DNA from: Siphonodentalium dalli
Taxonomy: Eukaryota > Mollusca > Scaphopoda > Gadilida > Siphonodentaliidae
Reading direction: 5' to 3'
DNA length: 64,000 nt
NCBI GenBank assembly: GCA_032622095.1
Contig: CP136063.1
Location: 151,021,379-151,085,378, forward strand
The notes under the pieces are model-generated. The model was not told the DNA's origin and did not search any database. It worked only from the letters and a program-made list of their open reading frames with translations. This document shows, piece by piece, positions 1 through 11,544 of this stretch (positions within the stretch are counted from its first letter, which is position 1; every line of letters begins with the position of its first letter). The translations under genes and the position numbers were made by a program.

Positions 1-1403
1 TGTCGAAATGGTTGGATGTTAGAATTTATTCAAATATAGGCCTCTATTAGCTTCAAATTTCAAATGTCCGTTATTTAAGAGGAAAATGTGAAAGTTCATC
101 AATTTTCCAAACTTCGGTCGCCATTTTGGCGGCCATCTAGGATTATGGCGGCCACTTTTTCTATCAATGGGAAGTATGATGTATTAGTATCACAACAATA
201 GAGAGATATCCACTACTAGCTATTAATCAAACTGACTCAGTATCTACTCTGAAATATTGCATGGTGGCCATCTTGATGACGTCATAAAATCAACCAGTCG
301 CGACCCCCAGGTGTCTAACAAATATTTTCCGATGCCTGAAATGAACATTTACAGGTTATGGCATAGCTTTTAAGTAGGCACGTACCGACAGGGCGTGTGG
401 GCCGTGCCTCACCCCCCCCCCCACCAATGAGGACCATAATTTTCAATAGTTGGAAATTTCATGACTCAAATTCAAATAGTTGGAAATTAAAAGTAAGAAG
501 TAAATCGAATGATCTAAGTGTTTCAATCCGAGTTCGCGATTTTCCGACTCAGAATTTATGCCGATTGTTTTCTGACTCGGAATTCCAATTCTAAATACTC
601 GTCACCGATTTTCCAATTCCGGAATTGTTCAGATTGTTTTTTCCGACTCCGAATTCCGAACCAGGATTCTATTATGTTTGACATTTGAGCTTTTCAAATC
701 ACGTGGTGCCTTTCACTCAATATATTGTTAATTTGTTGATATGTATATATGTTAAACATGTGGGTTTTATTTATTATTTTAAATGTTGAAGGAGACATTG
801 CACTTATACAATTAGTTCCTCTCATAGCAGAAAATGAATCAGTTTATGTAAATGTGTCCTGCAAGGTAGCAATGTAATGTCAATAAATTAATCCAGTTAT
901 GCTTATTACCTGAACACATATGAAATTGTTTCTATTGTGTGGGTTATAACTTGTGACTCCTTGGAAATTGAATACATGCAACTCGTATCATATCCTGATT
1001 AATATCGTGTATAATGTACATGTACTGCATGCACATGCAGTTTACTCAATACATAAAACATGGATCAATGCTATGTCATTCTTGCAATGTTACTCACGCT
1101 GGTCATACGTGAACTCACACACCGGGTGAAAAGACTCGCAAAACGGGACAATGTTACGATTTTTTTGTCGACACACCTCATAAAGTCGTTGGGTATTAAA
1201 CAAATGCAACTTATCTTTCCTACCAGATGCGTTAGGGACATATTGGGAGATTTCTATCTATGGAATGCATTCATCCGTTAGCCTAAATAATGTGTCATAT
1301 TTGTGAAAACATATTAATTTCATTAATTTCTCTCTCTTTTACGATTTTCATCATTTATACATGGCTTTCTCTCCATTCTCATCACTAGATAGATTAGCAT
1401 CTT
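1..1403. other. Left edge, no gene recognised
   Basis: No exon or conserved protein is visible. At 115-165 and 261-280 it holds fragments of the GGCGGCCAT / GGTGGCCATCTTG motif that is typical of the satellite at 57-64 kb. At 378-425 a GACAGGG-GTGTGGG sequence running into a C tract resembles the left end of the hAT element at 5596. The open frames here are short and start at non-ATG codons. Confidence 0.5.
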
Positions 1404-1412
1404 GGCTCTCTC

Positions 1413-2584
1413 TAGTCCAAGTCTTCTTGTACTAAAACCAGCTAAGATATTGGGATGGCGATGCTGGCGTTTAGTCCAAGACCACCCTATATGCTCGCTT
1501 ATGACACGGCTTAAGCGTTAGTGACCCGCTCAAATAAAACCACAATTATATGAAATAAAATATCACAATTGCGACAATAAACGGATATTTTCCGCAGAAG
1601 ACATGCTATTTTATCTGAAACCCACATCAGTTGTGAATTTAAAACGGTAATTTAATGCGAAAAGACATTTACCTCAATGTTTACAATTTTTTTTAAAGTA
1701 TGCGAACTCGGTTGACCTCGCGAACTGTGTTCGGCATTTTCCGTTGAAAATATTCCGTAGATTTTGGACAACAACGCAAATTACGATGAATTCTCCATTG
1801 TAATCGTAATTATGTGTGTCAATAAATAAAATAATAAATAGATTAATTAAACATTGGAGATATAAATGTAATACACTAAATAAATGAACCTTAAGTTTGA
1901 AAAGTCCCACTAAAACGGAAGAACTATATTTCGAAACTGTGTGATTCGGTTCTCCGATTATTTTATCAACACAGATGTCAAAATGCACACCACACGCATG
2001 GCAAGTCAGACACAAGAGATCTAATTTGCTCCAATTTTGACAAGTTGCTTGCGATAATTGTCAACAAAATTACCGTTCTGATCCTCCATTATGTCATTAA
2101 GTTTTAAGTTTTTAGTGCGGGAATTGTTCTGAAAGCACATAGAAAACTGGACTTTCGGGCGATCGGTTTTCGCCATTTTTGTTCGGAAAACCCGCGCTAT
2201 ATATAGAAACGGAAAGTAGAATTCCCAGAACAAACAGCGGATTATGCCGAACTTATTCGGACCACTTCGGCTTTCGGTTAAAACGTAAACAAACAGAGAA
2301 ACAAATCGATGTTTGTGGCAATCAACCGGAATATTCTATGTGTAATTTAACATTAAAGTTAGATTATTATACACCATTATGACCATTAGATGTAAGCCTT
2401 TCCGATGTATATAGCATCATGTATTGATTTGCTAGGTAAATCGAGTAAAATACACCACAAATTCCCGCCACAGATCGTGGGCGTAACTCATGTGGTAGGA
2501 TTGGTATGTGAGCGGGCTTGGACTAAACGCCAGCATCGCCATCCCAATATCTTAGCTGGTTTTAGTACAAGAAGACTTGGACTA
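1413..2584. mobile_element. DNA transposon with 68-bp perfect inverted ends and 9-bp target duplication
   Basis: The two ends are perfect inverted repeats of about 68 bp (1413-1480 and 2517-2584) that start TAGTCCAAGTC. They are flanked on both sides by the same 9 bp, GGCTCTCTC (1404-1412 and 2585-2593). A 9-bp duplication with TIRs of this size is usual for Mutator-like elements; Merlin-type elements (8-9 bp) are an alternative. The perfect TIRs suggest a fairly recent insertion. The inside carries a broken coding relic on the minus strand but no recognisable transposase. Confidence 0.8.
1674..2176 (-). pseudogene. Broken unidentified coding relic inside the 9-bp-TSD element
   Basis: An ATG at 2176 opens a 51-codon frame (MAKTDRPKVQ...KIGAN) that ends at 2021. 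Codon-like reading then continues in another frame (1674-2015) with a CxxCHxC cluster. A TATA-like sequence, CTATATATAG, lies at 2197-2206, about 20-30 bp before the ATG, too close to leave much 5' UTR. It may be a degraded element-encoded protein or a captured host fragment. I do not recognise the family. Confidence that it was once coding is modest. Confidence 0.3.
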
Positions 2585-2593
2585 GGCTCTCTC

Positions 2594-3844
2594 ACGTGTG
2601 AAAATCAGTTGTTTTAACTAGATGAAACCTGGGAAAATAGTGTGTGTTTTGAAAGTCTGTATTCTCATGTCGCAAACTCCCACTACGCTCTTATGAACCT
2701 TCGTACTCTTTATATTCCTGCATTGCGAAGATAATACATGTGTATAACTAGACCATACAATGGCTACGGGCCCAAATGAACGTACAAGTCGGTCACAAGC
2801 AAGGTCGTCCGTGTGCACAATATAAATCTTAAGGCTACAATTTGAATAGTGACTAAAAATCCGATTAAAATTCATTTTCACTCAGAAACTCAACGTCCGG
2901 ACCGCGCATCCTGTCTACCATCCCCGTCCCAAACTAAAGCACACGTCAGTCGACATATGATGGAACCTCACCACAAACGCACCACCTTTCACCATAACTA
3001 TCACCATACACTATTTATTTCCATTTACATATATGTTTGCGTAGTTATAACCTTTCATGTTGTTTTCATATTTCAGAGGTTCCATAACCTATTCACACAT
3101 ACAGCTCCGATACAATGTCTGTCACCAGCCAATGCGCCAAGGATTATATAGCAAACTATATGTAATCGGGGTTCACGATTAGAACGAGAGGCCGATCACG
3201 ATCGGCAGATGTTAACCCATCCCTTGGCGATAGTAAATCGGAATCATAAATGAGAGTTTTTGGTGTTGAATTATAGAGTATACTGTTATGTACTAGTATA
3301 GACAAATGTACATAACACAAATTATTGGAATTTATGGGTCACTCGCATTTATATAAGAGAATGCACTGGTACAGGATATGTAATGCTGCACCACCACATC
3401 CTCGGGTTAAATGTGAAAGGTGACCTGGACATGGAATACTTGGGTTAAGAGAGTCCAATTTAAGTTTACAATGATAAGGTATCAAATTCTACCAACAATA
3501 TAGATCAAGATAAGCCACCCCACTGCTGACCCATTAATATCAATTATATAGCAGAGCTGTCAACAAATCACAGGAATTGTTTATGTTGAAAGCTGGCATC
3601 TCTATTAAACCAATAACATTTATAATGATCTCAGACCATCTGTAGAGTGATATCTTCAGCTGTGCAAGACAGCAAAGATGTTCAAGTCTACTGTTAATAT
3701 CATGTGATGTGTATTGTTGAATCTTTATTTTAGATACCATAGCTTTCTTTATCAGATTATCTGCACATTGGCATAAGAGACATCAGAAAATAATATAGCC
3801 TTATCAATAGCTAAGTAGTCCAAAGGCATGGGATGAAATTGGTT
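2594..3844. other. No gene; repeat fragments
   Basis: No supported exon is visible. At 3345-3390 there is a piece (CTCGCATTTATATAAGAGAATG) of the palindromic element found complete at 54819-54885. At 3160-3240 a GATCGGCAGATGTTAACCC stretch recurs near 43750. Confidence 0.4.
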
Positions 3845-4345
3845 AATTGGATTTAATGTCGCTCCAAACAAATTTACCAGTACATAACACAAGATTTTGG
3901 ATCGATTTAAACAAATTTGGTGTGGTGACTCGGGGTACCCTTGGCAGAGTTATAATGGTGTTAGTTTTTCAATTTTTGTTAACTTTAAAAAAAATTACTT
4001 ATTTAAAAAAAATATATTTTTAATATTTATATTTTTTTTTCATTTTTTTTTTTAAATTGAGCAAGGAATTCAATCTAAATTTTGTTTTGCTTCTTTTAAG
4101 AGTGAATATTTTTTCGAAAAAGGGCCATAACTCAGTTTAAAATAGTCGGATCAAACCCATATTAGAACTCAATCTGTCTTTTGTGCTGAGAAATTCATAT
4201 ACAAAATTTGGTTCCGATCGGATAGAATTTTTTTAGTTATCGCACCATGCGTAAAGTGTCTACATACAGACAGACGGACGCACGACGAGTGGTCAATCAG
4301 GACAACGAGACCATGTTTACCATACTATGGTATGGGTAAACATAA
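3845..4345 (+). repeat. Helitron-like repeat, family D
   Basis: The sequence has the phrases GCAAGGAATTCAATCT, AAGGGCCATAACTC and ACAAAATTTGGTTCCGATCGG, then a CAGACAGACGGACG stretch, and ends GGTAAACATAAAAA. The same order recurs at 44930-45432, and an inverted 5' end lies at 32090-32225. Recurrence plus a conserved 3' end marks an interspersed element. The class is inferred from layout only. Confidence 0.65.
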
Positions 4346-4354
4346 AAAGCGAAA

Positions 4355-4555
4355 TAGGAAAATACAGCGAAATAGAGCGAAAAAGTGAAATAGGAAAATA
4401 CAGCGAAATACCGAAATATAGATCGAAATACAGAAATAGGAAATTATTTTTATAAAAAAAATAACGGAGATATTTGAAGAAGTGTTTTTGACGAAATAAC
4501 GGTCATATTTGAAGAAGTGTTTTTAAGAGCCGTTATTTCGTCAAAGTACATTCTT
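4355..4555. repeat. GCGAAATAG-type minisatellite and GACGAAATAACGG hairpin
   Basis: Short units like GCGAAATAGGAAAATACA repeat at about 4355-4440. They are followed by an inverted pair, GACGAAATAACGG and CCGTTATTTCGTC, around 4489-4545. Confidence 0.5.
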
Positions 4556-4832
4556 TATAGAGTAATTACCCTTCAGATTAAATATGATATTCAATCGAAA
4601 CCACGCGGGCATCCCGTGGTCGCGATTATATGCAAATAGTCATATAATCGTGAACCCCGCCGATTGACTATCTTTTGGTAGTGTGCGTGTGCGTATTGGG
4701 TGCTGTCACACAACTGTGCAAAGTCTAAGTGTCAGGTGGCAACGTTGAAATTGACAAACACAATGTCCCCTTCTCCAGTCACGAAGCCCTTTTGCTGCTC
4801 ATTACTCATTTCGACCCACCGACTAAAATATA

Positions 4833-5051
4833 ATGACCTGCCCGATACAGCAGTATAGAGCAGCAATTGGACTTTTTGACTTGAAGAAGACACCCAAGAC
4901 CCTTGTGGCAAAAGGCGAAACTCTGAAATATAGTTTCCGGACACAAAATTTTAAATTATTATTCATTTCAACCTTTCTCATCTTGATACTATCAGGTGAC
5001 ATTGAAATTAACCCCGACCCTGCCATGAATGAAATCAATCACACAATTTAA
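4833..5051 (+). pseudogene. 5' part of CR1/Jockey-type LINE ORF with 2A-like motif
   Basis: A 72-codon frame from ATG 4833 has a hydrophobic stretch (LLFISTFLILILSG) followed by DIEINPDP (4998-5021). DxExNPGP motifs after a hydrophobic run are known in APE-type non-LTR retrotransposons as 2A or 2A-like peptides; here the G is D, so recoding activity is unlikely. A TAA at 5049 interrupts the frame. Codons directly after it read as the start of an endonuclease domain (5052 onward), so the stop is probably a disabling mutation. Confidence 0.6.
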
Positions 5052-5587
5052 ATTTTCCAGTACAACATCAGAAGTATTCAAAATAAACTAGAAAAAATTG
5101 TTGATATGATCAATGATTTCGATGTTCTGTGTTTTGGCGAAACTCACCTGGACCCATCTTTCTCTTCAGAAAAATTTAAAAATTCCTGGATACCAAGATC
5201 CTGTTCGAAAGGATCGCGACTCTCGCGGTGGAGGAATATGTCTAATGTTCGCGACCCACATCATATACAGGCGAAGATATGAAATAGAATTTGACTCATC
5301 AATATTATGGTTTGAAATATTCTCTAAGAAAAGTCATATCCTACTGGGAATGTCATATAGATCAGACCAGTACTGTGATCCAAACTATTGGGTGTACTTA
5401 GAATCATCTATATCAGACGCACTTGACATAATCGAAAATATTATTATCATGTGTGACTACAATTCCAACCTCCTAGACAATTCCTCGAAGTTTAAGGAAA
5501 TCATAGACCGATATAGCATCAAAAACGTTATATCTTCCCCTCCAAGAGTAGCACAATCATCGAGTACATTATTAGACCCTATTATTA
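5052..5587 (+). pseudogene. LINE endonuclease domain, first part
   Basis: The reading starts with YNIRSIQNKLE and FDVLCFGETHL, the N-terminal signature of the apurinic endonuclease (EEP) domain of non-LTR retrotransposons, where the E is the catalytic metal ligand. A one-base shift near 5185-5195 moves it into the frame that carries IPGYQDPVRKDR-SRGGG. It runs to LLDPIIID and is cut at 5588 by the hAT insertion. The rest is at 7294-7413. One stop and at least one frameshift show that it is dead. Confidence 0.8.
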
Positions 5588-5595
5588 TCGACAAT

Positions 5596-7293
5596 CAGAG
5601 ACGTGGCGACAGGGGGTGGGGGTGTCTCACCACCCCCCCCCAACTTTGGTCAAAATTTTGGAAATTTCATACCTGCCAAAACATTAGTTGGAAATTTCAC
5701 ACCAACAATAGGTTGAAAATGTTCTTGTAGTCTGATTTTCAAACAATTTATTGGGGGGGGGGGGATTAATTGTTTTTGGACCAATATTTGTATATTTTCC
5801 TATTTTGGTCAAAATTTTGGACTGAAATGGTCATCAGTTGGAAATTTTCCTACCTTAGGGGAGGGTGATAGGTTGGAAATTTCCAACAATTGGAAAGCTT
5901 GTGTCCTGGTCCCTCCCCCGTGGCCAGTTAAAAACTGCTAGTTAATTTAAGAAAACAATATTGTCATACATTTGGTCAACATTGTCATTGGAATTGTCGT
6001 CAGTTGGAAATTGTCCAACCTAAGTGGGGGTGTCAGGTTTGAAATTTCCAACTCTAGGAAGGCTTGAGGCTAGTTTATATGCTAGGATTTCGCGATTTTC
6101 TTGTTCAGATTTCCAAATTTTCGCACACCGGTCCGAACCATGGTCGACCCGGTGTGTCATTGTCCTCCCCCCGTGGCCATTACAAAACTGCTAATTAGTT
6201 TAACAAAACAATATTTTACTACATTTGGTCAAACTTGTGAACTGAAATGGTCATCAGTTGGAGAATTTTCCAACCTGAAGGGAGTATGAGGTTTGAAATT
6301 TCCAACACTTATAGGAAAGCTTAAAGGGGTACTGTACCCAAGATGTTGTTGTTGGTTTCCATAATCCCCGAGTCGGAGAATAAGGTAACAACTTTTCCAT
6401 TTTTTGAAAGTCTGTTGAGTACGAAGTATTGTTACGGATGGCAAATTTACCGGAATGCAAAAATACAAATTGTCGTTGTCGAGTAATTTTTGTACAGTTT
6501 TCAACCAAATGAATCAAATAAACATTATATTATATGCTTAGCAGTCCCATATACTCATTTAAGTTAGTGTATGGTCACTAGTCAATGAGTGGCTTGGGTT
6601 TTCTCCCCGTATAAGCATAATGTTTCAAACGATCGTGTGTGCAATTGTTTTATTAATCCAGTATCCCTCAATTATAATTTGATTACGTTTTGTACACGGA
6701 AATTCCAATTTTAAGAGACGCCATTTTATGGCTGGAGCCATAAAATCAATTTATATTAAATTATTAACTTTTAAATTATTAAATTTTAAGATAGCCTATT
6801 AACCTGAGCGTTTACAGAATACATCTTCGACTCAAATTACTTATATTTCTATATAGTATCGATAATAGATCGTTGTTATCACCGGGAATTTATTGAAAAT
6901 GGCGTACAGTACCCCTTTAAGTTGAGGCCAGTCTAGATGCTAGGATTTGCGATTTTCTTGTATAGTTTTCAAATTTTTCTCACAACTATGGTCAGCCCGG
7001 TGTGCCCTGGTCTCTTGCCCGTAGCCATGTGCATTTTGTCTGGCGTTAGACCACTAGATGTCAGAATTTATGCAATTTTTCAGGTTAAAATATCTGAATG
7101 TTCTCATACCGGGAATATAAAACCATGGTTTATAAATATATAGGATATTAGGCCTGAGCACTGAGGTGCAAGAGGGGGTGCAAATGGAATTATGCAAACG
7201 ATGTGTTTGTTCTGATTCTAGGGGGGCGCAGTTAGAATTTCCCAAGGTGGACACCCCCCCCCCCCAAATGGAGACCCTCTAGCCACGTCCCTG
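5596..7293. mobile_element. hAT-type non-autonomous element with 8-bp TSD
   Basis: The 8-bp sequence TCGACAAT is found at 5588-5595 and again at 7294-7301. The left end reads CAGAGACGTGGCGACAGGG and the inverted right end CAGGGACGTGGCTAGAGGG. An 8-bp duplication and CAG..ACGTGGC ends are classic for hAT. The interior is non-coding and made of imperfect repeats of a unit with TTGGAAATTTCCAAC and GCTAGGATTTCGCGATTTTCTTG. Removing the element joins the two halves of the LINE endonuclease. A nested element occupies 6325-6916. A related end lies at 15312. Confidence 0.88.
6325..6916. mobile_element. TTAA-flanked MITE nested in the hAT element
   Basis: TTAA flanks both sides (6321-6324 and 6917-6920). 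Ends are AGGGGTACTGTAC and its inverted copy (13 bp perfect). Insertion is within the repeated AAGCTT-GAGGC unit of the host element, whose uninterrupted version is at 6060-6080. A TTAA duplication fits piggyBac-like or Sola2/Kolobok-like non-autonomous elements. No coding sequence. Confidence 0.75.
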
Positions 7294-7413
7294 TCGACAA
7301 TTCCCTTCGTGTACTAGAAGCTGAAGTAATAAACCCGGGAGTATCTGACCACTTAGGTGTATATGTGTCATTAACTTATGATTATTCACAAGTGACTTCG
7401 TTTCAGAGTAGTA
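7294..7413 (+). pseudogene. LINE endonuclease domain, second part
   Basis: After the hAT insertion the reading resumes with the 8-bp duplicated site and runs through LRVLEAEVINPGVSDHLGVYVSL. The SDH triplet is the C-terminal catalytic motif of the EEP endonuclease. It ends at 7413, where a second DNA element (CAGGGG...) begins. Confidence 0.8.
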
Positions 7414-7415
7414 CA

Positions 7416-7447
<32 letters not shown>

Positions 7448-7869
7448 CGGAATTTTTTTTCAGGCAGGTATGGCATTTTTTCCCCCTTTCGATCATTTTT
7501 TGTACCCACCCACCCCCACCGCCAAATTTTTTCCGTTTTCGGCAGTTTTTTCCGACCATTTTTTGACACCCCCCCCCCCCTTTAACACTAAAACAGAGAT
7601 TTGCGGGGGGGAATTCACTGTAAACAGCTGTATATGAATTTCTGTGCATACTATTTATCATGGATGTTAACATGGACATGTAAATAGGAATGAGTCATTT
7701 TGAGGTCATTCGGCCAAAAAAACATGGCTGCCAGCGGCCATCTTGGATTTCAAAATTTGCAACAAAATACAACACGATAACTGCCTGCAGTCAGTTTACC
7801 AGTTAGAATTACATTATTTCTCTCATTCAAAGTGGTTTTGAAGCCCAACTCATTGCCAAAACACTAAAA

Positions 7870-9373
7870 CAAGAGGTGGCATCAGAGATGCTGTGTCTCG
7901 TTTTCGGTGGCTTACAGCCGGTGGCTACCGCCAATTGAATTGGTGTGCATCAGTATCGTTAGACTAATTAATAGGTAAAATCGAAAAATGACTAATTAAG
8001 GGCCATAACTCCATCAAATTTTATCGGGCAAGGCCAGGGGGGGGGGGTCGGAAAAAAATTTCAGGCACGTATGGCATTTTTTCCCTTTCGATCATTTTTT
8101 GTACCCACCCACCCCACCGCCAAATTTTTTTCCGTTTTCAGCAGTTTTTTCCGACCATTTATTGACACCCACCCCCCCTTTTAACACTAAAACAGAGATT
8201 TGTGGGGGAAATTCACTGTAAACAGCTGTATATGAATTTCTGTGCATACTATTTATCATGGATGTTAACATGGACATGTAAATAGGAATGAGTCATTTTG
8301 AGGTCATTCGGCCAAAAAAACATGGCTGCCAGCGGCCATCTTGGATTTCAAAATTTGCAACAAAATACAACACGATAACTGCCTCCAGCCAGTTTACAGT
8401 TAGAATTACATTATTTCTCTCAGAAAATTGCTTGTTGGTGGCTCTGACCACCCACCCACCCCGGCATACGTGCCGGAATTTTTTTTTCACCCCCCCCCCC
8501 CCCCCTGGCCAGGCTGGTTTTCGAACTCGTCCGAAATATTCTTGGCAGTATGTCTATTCCAAATTTTAAACAAATCGGAGGACGTTTGTTGAAGTTATCA
8601 CGCTAACGAGCTAAAAATTCACGAAAAATGACTAATTAAGGGCCATAACTCTATCAAATTTTATTGGGCCAGGCTGGTTTTCGAACTCGTCCAGGATATT
8701 ATTGGAAGACACTTATATACCAAATTTTAGTTGAATCGGATGACGTTTGTTGAAGTTATCGCGCTAACGAGCTCAAAATTCGTACAAAATGACTACTTAA
8801 GGACCATAACTCTATAAAATTTTATCGGACCTGGCCGGTTTTCGAACTCGACCGAGATATTCTTGGGAGACACCTATAAACCAAATTTCAATCAAATCGG
8901 ATAACGTTTGTTGAAGTTATCGCGCTAACAAGCTAAAAATTCGTGAAAAATGACTAATTAAGGGCCATAACTCTATCAAATTTTATCGGACCTGGCCGGT
9001 TTTTGAACTCGACCGAGATATTCTTGGGAGACACAGTCTACATACCACATTTCAATCAAATCGGATAACGTTTGTTGAAGTTATCGCGCTAACGAGCTGA
9101 AAATTCGTGAAAAATGACTAATTAAGGGCCATAACTCTATCAAATTTTATCGGACCAGGCCGGTTTTCGAACTCATCCGAGATATTCTTGGGAGACACCT
9201 ATATACCAAATTTCAATCAAATCGGATACCGTTTGTTGAAGTTATCGCGCTATTTTTTTTAATCCGTCAATAAACGGTTGAGTTATAAGCAAAACACGTC
9301 GCCCGCACGCCCGCCCGCCCGCGGACCCTCATCAAACTATAAGTCGAGTTTTGGAAAAAATCTCGACTAAAAA
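7870..9373 (+). mobile_element. Helitron-like element with tandem core (family H)
   Basis: It lies between CACTAAAA and ACAAGCAGGAAAT, which are adjacent in copy C of the poly-G element (29140-29160), so this is an insertion with no clear target duplication. The 5' end is CAAGAGGTGGCATCAGAGATGC. The core is about five monomers of roughly 155 bp (8036 disrupted, then 8513-9250), each with GGGCCATAACTCTATCAAATT and CCAAATTTCAATCAAATCGG. The 3' end has an inverted pair, AAGTCGAG...CTCGACT, just before AAAA, and a GCCCGCCCGCCCG tract. The layout resembles Helitron-derived (HINE/pearl) elements; the class is inference. Confidence 0.65.
8035..8506. mobile_element. Poly-G hAT-like element, copy B, with both ends
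   Basis: The left end CAGGGGG...TCGGAAAAAAATTTCAGGCACGTA is matched by an inverted right end (8458-8506) of about 40 bp. Near-identical 8-mers flank it: GGCAAGGC (8027-8034) and GGCCAGGC (8507-8514). The undisturbed monomer of the surrounding array reads GGGCCAGGCTGG, which confirms the insertion point. It carries the 'ATGGCTGCCAGCGGCCATCTTGG' type segment shared by copies A and C. Confidence 0.75.
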
Positions 9374-9440
9374 CAAGCAGGAAATTTTTTTTTTAGTTGC
9401 GGAAAAAAATTGCTTGTTTGTGGCTTTGACCACCCACTCC

Positions 9441-9690
9441 AGAGCAAATTTTTAAAGAGCCAACGAAATAGTCGGTAACACAAACTGGGATGATCTCTGT
9501 AAGTGCCTTGACAGTTGACACCGATTCAGCCACCATACTTTTCCAAAATAAATTTATGTCAATAATTCCCCAATACTCTGCATGTTACGGTTCGGCCCAA
9601 GGATAAAATCTGGTTTAACTCAGAAATCTGAAGAGAAATTCGCAAACGCGAAAGGCTACGAACCAAAGCCATAAAAATAATAATCCCAAC
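9441..9690 (+). pseudogene. LINE linker between endonuclease and reverse transcriptase
   Basis: Broken frames read RANF, NTNWDDL, then VRPKDKIWFNSEI and REIRKRERLRTKA, a pattern found between endonuclease and RT in CR1/Jockey-group elements. Several stops and shifts are present. It directly follows the copy A insertion. Confidence 0.7.
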
Positions 9691-10140
9691 AACAACAACA
9701 ACAACAAGCTTGAGTCAGCTTATAATTGCAGTTATCAGAATCGATTAAATTTTGCCCAAAAATAATGCTAACCAGTCAAAAGCCTTGGCAAAGACCAATA
9801 TTAAAAACCCACCAAGATAATATATGTTGGAATTGGAGAAACTGAAGTTCAATCCTCAGTCTGTTTGCAAATAGGAAAAGTCAATATTGTCACTATTTGC
9901 ACTGTTAATATGTGTTACTAAATTTCATTTCTGTGAATAAATTTGATTTCACGAATACGTTGTAATTATTGGAATCATGATTGGGTACAAAAATTACCTG
10001 AGATGCATGTTTTACTACGAAAATAGTTAGTTTTTAACCCACGTTACCAAGTTATCAGTCTTTACCAAGGAAGATAAAAGTAACATGCCAAACATGAAGC
10101 TGCCAGTTATATCTAGCGATATAGTCGAATTGCAGGTAAC
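9691..10140. repeat. Repeat fragments inside the LINE
   Basis: The first 100 bp (CCAACAACAACAA...CAGAATCGATTAA...AATAATGCTAACC) match the left part of the TTAA element at 31392-31480. The stretch 9960-10050 (TTTTACTACGAAAATAGTTA) resembles 11735-11790. Both interrupt the LINE between linker and RT. Confidence 0.5.
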
Positions 10141-11544
10141 AACAACAGCCATATAGAGCAGAAACTACGCTACTAAATTTCAACAAAAGTCCAGGACCGG
10201 TCGGAATACCAGCCCGATTATTAAGAGAAACAGCACCAGAGCTAAGCCACCCCTTTTGTATATTATTCAATCGCTCCCTCACAGAAGGACGTATACCAAT
10301 AATGTGGAAGAAAGCAAACATTACATGCATCAACTACGCCCAGTGAGCCTTACGTGTGCAATGTGAAAAATATTAGTATCTTTCGTCCGAGACGCCATTG
10401 TTACACACATGGAAGACAACGGTCTCGTGGTATTCTGTCAACATAGCTTCAGAAAAGGCTGCACATGCAAGACACAATTAATTGAATACCTAGATAACGT
10501 AACCTTCAACCTGTATAACAACGAACTTATTGATGCCGTTTATTTGGATTTTAAAAAGGCCTTTGGTAGTGTCCCACACTAGAGATTATTGATGAAAATG
10601 CGATTGCGTGAATGGTATAAGCAACAACATCCATAACTGGACTGGGGACTTTCTCCTTGGCAGAGAACAACGTGTGCGAGTCAATGACCACCTTTCATCA
10701 TGGATCAACGTGACAAGTGGCGTTCCTCAAGGAGTATGCTGGGCCCTATCCTTTTTGTGATTTATATCAATGATCTCCCAGAAAATATAAAAGGGACATG
10801 TCAAATTTTCGCGGACGATACAAAACTAATCGGAAATCCGCGAATCGACAACATCCAAGAAGATAAATAGCTTCTGTCTGCAAGTCGTCCCTAGAATGGC
10901 AGTTGTATTTTAATTCTGCAAAGATCCACAATAACCCGAGAAATAAATACCGTATGTTGAACACAACTGCAGAACCAACCAGTATAGCTAGTACAACGGA
11001 GCGCGACCTATGCGTAGTTATAGATGAACAATTGAAGTTTAATGAACACGTTAATTATATTTGCAGCAAAACAAATATGATTCTCGGGTTGATTTACAGA
11101 ACATTCACTAACCTCGACATCGACACATTCAGAACACTGTATATCGCCATGGTAAGTACTAAATATTGCAACACAGCTTGGAGCCCACATTATAAACATC
11201 AAACCATATATAGATCGAACGAATACAACGAAGAGCGACGAAAATGGTGCCTCTTGTGATAAGACTGAATTTAATGTCGCTCAAATTCAGGTCTCATTGA
11301 ACTGTACAAAATAATGAATGGACACTATAACCTGGACCCTTATCAGTTATTTCAAAAGAGCATGAGCACCAATACTAGAGAGCATGACCAGAATTTACAA
11401 AAGAAAATAGTTAAAAGGGACACGAGAAAATTCGACTTTACAAATGGAGTTATCCCACATTGGAATTCACTACCAGATTTCATAGTTTCTGCTGGAAGTA
11501 TAGAACTGTTCAAAACATATATATATAGACTCACATTTTTATGA
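10141..11544 (+). pseudogene. LINE reverse transcriptase, decayed
   Basis: RT signatures appear in order, in shifting frames: KSPGPVGIPARLL, NRSLTEGRIP, PVSLT, HSFRKG, DAVYLDFKKAF, MLGPILFVIYINDLP, and FADDTKL with the catalytic YADD-type core (10811-10830). The C-terminal part is in two open pieces (10903-11259 and 11314-11544) with LKFNEHVNYICSKTN and IPHWNSLPDFIV, typical of CR1-group elements. Multiple stops and indels mean that it is inactive. Confidence 0.88.

Larger units (their letters stand above)
7414..9440. mobile_element. Poly-G hAT-like element, copy A
   Basis: It starts CAG followed by 31 G (7416-7446), then TCGGAATTTTTTTTCAGGCA. The same sequence is found at 8035-8506 (copy B), 28703-29190 (copy C) and, inverted and diverged, at 27350-27524. 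The LINE resumes at 9441 with the endonuclease-RT linker, so the whole block is an insertion. Copy A is itself split at 7870 by a Helitron-like element; copy C shows the uninterrupted site. The right end lacks the C-rich terminus seen in copy B, so the border is approximate. Poly-G length is not reliable. Confidence 0.7.

Noticed and set aside
7279-7679. Poly-Gly/poly-Pro open frames at 7279-7679 and 28699-28965
   Set aside because: They are translations of G and C tracts at the poly-G hAT ends.
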